Below, one piece after another: positions 60,088 to 64,000 of a stretch of 64,000 nucleotides of DNA. The notes beneath the pieces are model-generated. The model was not told the origin of the DNA. It saw only the letters and a program-made list of their open reading frames with translations, and made no database searches. A program made the translations under genes and the position numbers. Within the stretch, counting starts at the first letter, position 1. Each line of letters starts with the position of its first letter. The stretch is from the NCBI RefSeq assembly GCF_011759375.1, contig NZ_JAARML010000002.1, positions 2,170,001 through 2,234,000 on the forward strand. Reading direction: 5' to 3'. Origin of the DNA: Paraflavitalea devenefica (lineage in GTDB: Bacteria > Bacteroidota > Bacteroidia > Chitinophagales > Chitinophagaceae).

Positions 60088-60115
60088 CCAGCAACCAGTA
60101 ACCAACAACCAGTAA
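60088..60115 (+). repeat. Heptanucleotide tandem repeat before the oxidoreductase gene, 4 units
   Basis: Units CCAGCAA, CCAGTAA, CCAACAA, CCAGTAA, in the gap between susD and the oxidoreductase gene, 25 bp before the latter's ATG. Related to the arrays at 13840 and 54456 (shared CCANNNR form). Confidence 0.8.
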
Positions 60116-60140
60116 CACTCTCAACAACACTTTTCTCATT

Positions 60141-61529
60141 ATGAATAGAAGAACCCTCATTAAGAATTTAAGTCTCAGCCTCGGCGCCGCTGTTATCAGA
60201 ACAGATTCCATGGCCCGGGTAGAGGACAACGTGTTTGCCTACGGCCTTCCGGTTAATCCATTGCACAAACCACTGGACAAACCCGTGACCGCCATTACGC
60301 TGGGCGCCGGTAACCGGGGAAATGTATATGGCAACTTTGCCGCTAAGCATCCCGACCTGCTAAAAATAGTAGGGGTGGCCGAACCCATACCGCTCCGGAA
60401 CGAACGCTATGCCACCAAACACCAGGTGCCGGCAGCCAACCGGTTCGATACCTGGGAGCGCGTATTTGAACGTCCTAAGTTTGCGGATGCGATTATCATC
60501 ACAACACCCGATGCTTTGCATTATGCACCCTGCATGAAAGCACTGGCCATGGGCTATGATATACTGCTGGAAAAACCGATTGCGCCCACAGAAAAAGAGT
60601 GCCGCGATATCCTGGCCCTGGCCAAAAAAACAGGACGCATTGTTGCGGTATGCCATGTATTGCGGTATGCGCCCTACTTTGTAAAGATGAAAGAACTCAT
60701 TGCCCAGGGCGCTATTGGCGATGTCATCAGCGTGCAGCACCTGGAACCTATTGAGCACCTGCACATGGCGCATTCCTATGTGCGGGGCAACTGGCATAAC
60801 TCCAAAGCTACCACGCCCATCATCCTCGCCAAGTCCTGCCACGACCTGGACATTATTAAATGGGTGATCAATAAACCTGCGAAGCAGATCTCGGCCATGG
60901 GCGACCTGAAATGGTTCCGCAAGGAAAATGCCCCGGCAGGAAGTACCGCCCGCTGTACAGATGGCTGCGCCATTGAACGCACCTGTCCCTATTCGGCCAT
61001 CAGGTCGTATTACGACAAGCGGCAACGCCTGTCTGTATTTGACCTGCCGGATGATAAGACAAAACATGCGGAGGTGATCATGGAAAAACTGAAGACGACC
61101 AATTATGGCCGTTGCGTGTACCGCATGGAGAATGATCAGCCCGACCATTATATCACCAATATCCGGTTTGCCGATAACATAACGGCCAGCTTCTCCATGG
61201 AAGCCTTCACTTCCTATGCCGGCCGCCGCACCCGTATTATGGGTTCTATGGGCGATATGGTGGGCGATATGAAAGAACTGGTGATTACTGATTTCAGGAC
61301 CGACAAACAGGTGAAGCTGGTGCCCCAGGCTGAAGATGTGGAAGGATACAAGAACAGTGGTCATGGTGGTGGCGACTGGCTGCTGGCCCGTGACTTTGCG
61401 CAGGCCGTGGCCCAACAGAACCCGAAACTGCTCACCTCCACGATTGATGAATCCATTGAGAGTCACATCATGGGATTCATGGCAGAAGAAAGCCGTAAGA
61501 AAGACAAGGTCATGTCAATCACGATATAA
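60141..61529 (+). CDS. Gfo/Idh/MocA-family oxidoreductase, exported type
   Basis: 462 aa. The N-terminus MNRRTLIKNLSLSLGAAVIR has the RR-x-L-I-K form of Tat-dependent signals seen in many Bacteroidota Gfo/Idh/MocA proteins. NAD-binding domain from ~50 (AITLGAGNRGNVYGNF, the GxGxxG-like loop), then DAIIITTPDALHYAPCMKALAMGYDILLEKP with the catalytic EKP motif. The C-terminal alpha/beta domain includes KSCHDLDIIKWVI, and a Cys-containing stretch DGCAIERTCPYSAI that may bind metal. By family it oxidises or acts on a sugar or glycoside with bound NAD+; some relatives are glycosidases (GH109). Downstream of the sigma-regulated susCD pair, so likely part of that glycan pathway. Confidence 0.88.
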   Translation: MNRRTLIKNLSLSLGAAVIRTDSMARVEDNVFAYGLPVNPLHKPLDKPVTAITLGAGNRGNVYGNFAAKHPDLLKIVGVAEPIPLRNERYATKHQVPAANRFDTWERVFERPKFADAIIITTPDALHYAPCMKALAMGYDILLEKPIAPTEKECRDILALAKKTGRIVAVCHVLRYAPYFVKMKELIAQGAIGDVISVQHLEPIEHLHMAHSYVRGNWHNSKATTPIILAKSCHDLDIIKWVINKPAKQISAMGDLKWFRKENAPAGSTARCTDGCAIERTCPYSAIRSYYDKRQRLSVFDLPDDKTKHAEVIMEKLKTTNYGRCVYRMENDQPDHYITNIRFADNITASFSMEAFTSYAGRRTRIMGSMGDMVGDMKELVITDFRTDKQVKLVPQAEDVEGYKNSGHGGGDWLLARDFAQAVAQQNPKLLTSTIDESIESHIMGFMAEESRKKDKVMSITI

Positions 61530-61567
61530 TACTGATACAGCATAATCTGCTACCCGGATAATATGTC

Positions 61568-61602
61568 AAAGGGTGGGTCGCTCAAACGGCTCACCCTTTT
61601 TT
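61568..61602 (+). terminator. Rho-independent terminator, GTGGGTCG/CGGCTCAC type
   Basis: 13-bp stem (61568-61580 with 61587-61599, two G-U pairs), 6-nt loop ctcaaa, then a run of six T. It lies 38 nt after the oxidoreductase stop. Shares arm sequence with the hairpin at 22467. Confidence 0.88.
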
Positions 61603-61679
61603 GATAAATGAACATACAAGTAGGATAAAAGGGTGTATCCGTCCTGTAATAAATATAACTTTATTACAAAGAAAATACC

Positions 61680-62144
61680 ATGACTAAAAGAGACCTTACC
61701 TTGATAGGCATCACCATGCTGGTGATGTGCATTCCGCTGGCCATCATCGCCCATAAAAACCAGCAACCGGAAATGTCTTCTACTATTTTCGACTGGAGCA
61801 CGATTAAAGTGACGCCCACCAAAACAGGAGAAAGACGCCAGTTCTTCCAGGCGCCCACGCCCACGCTCAATGAACTGGAATGTCATGTAACTACCTTGAA
61901 TCCCGGCGAATCGCCACACCCGCCGCATCAACACCCGGATGAAGAGCTGATCATCATCAAAGAAGGTACGGTGGAGTCAACAGCCAATGGTGTCGTAAAA
62001 AGGGTAGGGCCGGGCTCAGTGATCTTCCAGGCGGCTAACCAACTACACGGCCTGAAGAATATCGGTACCACGCAGGCCGTTTACCATGTCATCAAATGGA
62101 AAACGGAAAAGACAGGAAAGCCAATTAAGGCAGGTAATTTGTAA
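61680..62144 (+). CDS. Membrane-anchored cupin-domain protein
   Basis: 154 aa. N-terminal hydrophobic segment (TLIGITMLVMCIPLAIIA) acts as anchor or signal. The cupin domain has the metal-site motif SPHPPHQHPDEELIIIKEGTVE (His cluster plus Glu) near residues 78-100, and PGSVIFQAANQLHGLKN as the second motif with its His. Family range is wide (sugar isomerases, sensors, binding proteins), so the role is open. It stands between a terminator and the ABC permease gene. Confidence 0.8.
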   Translation: MTKRDLTLIGITMLVMCIPLAIIAHKNQQPEMSSTIFDWSTIKVTPTKTGERRQFFQAPTPTLNELECHVTTLNPGESPHPPHQHPDEELIIIKEGTVESTANGVVKRVGPGSVIFQAANQLHGLKNIGTTQAVYHVIKWKTEKTGKPIKAGNL

Positions 62145-62365
62145 TGAGCACTATTTGATCGGACAAAGTCATTATCAAACTGACAAATCATCTTACAGGT
62201 TGTTTCCAAAAGACTAACATTCTCTTAAAAGCGAACATATCCAGTACTAAATACGAACAATTTATATAAATACATCATTTATAAAGAATTAAATAACAGT
62301 AATCGTATGATTTGGCATTTTCTTGGTTATTTTCATCATGAGTAAGTATACCAAAGTAGAACCGC

Positions 62366-64000
62366 ATGATAAAAAACTATTTCAAAATAGCATTTAGAAA
62401 TATTATACGCCACAAGGCCTATTCAATTATCAATATTTCCGGCATGGCCATAGGCCTTGCATCGAGCATACTGATCCTGCTTTGGGTACAAAATGAACTG
62501 AGCTACGACAAGTTTCATAAGAATGCCGGCCAGATATATCGCATAGCTGGCGATTTCGGTGATCTTAGAGTCGCAGTAAATTCGGAAGCTATGCCTGCCG
62601 GGTTAAAAGCAGAACTGCCGGTTATTAAAGATTATGTCAGGTTAAGTTTGCCCTCTACCATCCTGTTTGAAGCAGGCGACACGAAATTTGAAGAAAAACG
62701 CGTTTTCTATGCCGACCCAAGTTTCATGGATGTATTTTCCTTTCCCCTGGTAGCAGGTGATCGGGCTACTGCGTTAAACAGGGTGGATGGCATTTTAATA
62801 ACGCAGGACATGGCCAAAAAATACTTCGGGAACGAAAACCCGATTGGCAAAATCTTGCGAAAAGACAATCGTGAAACTGTCGTCGTAACAGGTGTCCTGG
62901 CAAACATTCCGGCCAATTCAGACCTGCAGTTCGATTTTATAATGCCAATGGCTGTCATTCTAAAAACAGCGGAGAATCAGACTTATAATTGGGAGAATTT
63001 TAATTTCTACACCTACATTCAATTAGCTCAAAGTTTTGATCCCTCTCCTGCAAATTTAGCAACCCTGGAAAAGCAAATGAAGCAGTTATTTACTAAGCAT
63101 AGCCCAATGCCGGTCGTGTTTCATTTGCAGCCTTTGACCAGGATCCATTTGGCGCCTGCAAGGATGGGAGATATGCCAGGTCACGGGAATGCGCAATATG
63201 TAAATATCTTTTTTATTACCGCTATTTTAATACTCATAGTGGCCTGCATCAATTTTATGAACCTGGCCACCGCACGCTCGGCCCGAAGGGCCAAGGAGAT
63301 TGGCTTGCGCAAAGTGTCAGGAGCCATACGTGGGCAGTTGATCCTCCAGTTTTTAGGCGAGGCTGTTTTTATCTCATTGGTGTCGCTGTTTCTTGCGGTT
63401 GTAGTTGTCCGCTTATTTTTGCCGGTGTTTAATAACATCGCGGACAAAAAATTGGCTATCCCTTTTTCCGATCTGCACTTCTGGTTAAATCTTTTGGGCA
63501 TCGCGTTATTGGTTGGATTGATTTCGGGCAGCTACCCGGCACTCTTTCTCTCCGGCTTCAACCCGGTCAAAGTGCTTAAAGGGAATCTAAGATCACTCGG
63601 CGGCAATTTGCTGTTCCGCAATGCTTTGGTGGTTGTTCAATTCACGGCATCTATCCTATTGCTGGTTGGCACGGTGGTTATTTATGATCAGCTTACATTC
63701 ATAAAAGAGCGTAACCCGGGTTTTGAAAAGGCCAACCTTTTATATATGCCCATCAAAGGAGACCTCTGGACCAGGCAGCAGGCCTTGAAAATTGCGTTAA
63801 AACAAAATCCGGTAACCAGTGATTTCGCCATCACTTCTGACCTGCCTACCAATCTTCTAGCCGGAAATGAAAGTGCGAATTGGGAAGGCAAAGATCCCAA
63901 CTTACAAATAGTTTACTCATTGATGGATGTCAATGAGGATTTTATAGACGTATTTAAGCTGAAGCTGGTAAATGGCAGAAGCTTTTCGAGATCATTTCCG
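62366..64000 (+). CDS. MacB/FtsX-type ABC transporter permease, 5' part
   Basis: 545 codons, open to the right edge of the window, so the protein is incomplete (family usually ~780-800 aa). Starts MIKNYFKIAFRNIIRHKAYS, the stereotyped start of Bacteroidota MacB-like permeases, followed by TM1 (IINISGMAIGLASSILILLWV) and a periplasmic MacB_PCD domain (~50-270). FtsX-type TM block from ~285 (VNIFFITAILILIVACINFMNL; ATARSARRAKEIGLRKVSGA), and a second TM/PCD half (LLFRNALVVVQFTASILLLV) begins near 415. This two-half arrangement fits the family. No ATPase gene is visible in the window. Possible roles are export of antimicrobials or lipids; the substrate is unknown. Confidence 0.93.
   Translation, partial: MIKNYFKIAFRNIIRHKAYSIINISGMAIGLASSILILLWVQNELSYDKFHKNAGQIYRIAGDFGDLRVAVNSEAMPAGLKAELPVIKDYVRLSLPSTILFEAGDTKFEEKRVFYADPSFMDVFSFPLVAGDRATALNRVDGILITQDMAKKYFGNENPIGKILRKDNRETVVVTGVLANIPANSDLQFDFIMPMAVILKTAENQTYNWENFNFYTYIQLAQSFDPSPANLATLEKQMKQLFTKHSPMPVVFHLQPLTRIHLAPARMGDMPGHGNAQYVNIFFITAILILIVACINFMNLATARSARRAKEIGLRKVSGAIRGQLILQFLGEAVFISLVSLFLAVVVVRLFLPVFNNIADKKLAIPFSDLHFWLNLLGIALLVGLISGSYPALFLSGFNPVKVLKGNLRSLGGNLLFRNALVVVQFTASILLLVGTVVIYDQLTFIKERNPGFEKANLLYMPIKGDLWTRQQALKIALKQNPVTSDFAITSDLPTNLLAGNESANWEGKDPNLQIVYSLMDVNEDFIDVFKLKLVNGRSFSRSFP

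Noticed and set aside
60360..61466. 368-aa open frame antisense to the oxidoreductase gene
   Set aside because: Frame lies fully inside a conserved Gfo/Idh/MocA gene and reads as His/Gly-rich nonsense.

Overview
The window looks like chromosome of a Bacteroidota species, most likely a Chitinophagaceae (Chitinophaga/Niastella-like). The evidence is three SusC/SusD pairs, a FecI-type sigma / FecR-type anti-sigma pair, T9SS sorting domains, and many genes of families largely confined to Bacteroidota. No rRNA, tRNA, CRISPR array or complete insertion sequence was recognised. The genus is an inference.

Layout. (1) 1-7983: end of a glycan-uptake operon. It holds the 3' part of a SusC porin, SusD, an HGSNAT-like membrane acetyltransferase, a GH89 alpha-N-acetylglucosaminidase and a sodium/solute symporter, a set suited to heparan-type or other alpha-GlcNAc glycans. 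(2) 8045-12016 (minus strand): a compact AT-richer RiPP locus. In transcription order it encodes an HExxH putative peptide hydroxylase, a B12-type radical SAM enzyme with the Cx7CxxC signature of RiPP C-methyltransferases, a 67-aa cysteine-free precursor-like peptide, and a small DUF6817-like protein. This is the best candidate for an undescribed system. (3) 12578-19638: retropepsin-like lipoprotein or secreted protein, siderophore-interacting protein divergent from an AraC regulator, an antitoxin with a decayed PIN toxin, a secreted esterase, and small Bacteroidota-specific genes including a DUF6934/52-aa pair.

(4) 19970-30410: a second glycan locus built around a LacI-type regulator. It has a T9SS-secreted beta-helix protein, a second HGSNAT-like protein, SusC, SusD and a PKD lipoprotein. 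LacI-type palindromes (CAAACGYTTG) lie before the beta-helix gene, in the regulator/HGSNAT divergent region and before susC, so the locus looks like one regulon. (5) 30478-52957 (minus strand): an unusual 22-kb block. It runs from a small protein, a 7-TM protein, a histidine kinase and a NarL-type regulator into two tandem duplicated beta proteins, a 1184-aa protein and a 3884-aa protein with LysM-like modules, then an orphan T9SS domain and a zinc-metalloprotease-like protein. None of the large proteins has a visible signal peptide, and I cannot assign them a function. (6) 53229-61529: sigma factor, anti-sigma factor, STN-containing SusC, SusD and a Gfo/Idh/MocA oxidoreductase, a classic transmembrane-signalling uptake locus. 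(7) 61680-64000: a membrane-anchored cupin and the 5' part of a MacB/FtsX-type permease.

Two small-scale patterns recur. Three arrays of a 7-nt tandem repeat (CCANNNR) occur at 13840, 54456 (inside the anti-sigma gene) and 60088. Two hairpins with the same GTGGGTCG...CGGCTCAC arms close genes at 22467 and 61568. Coordinates and starts were read by eye; ATG starts were preferred over upstream TTG/GTG codons where both were possible.
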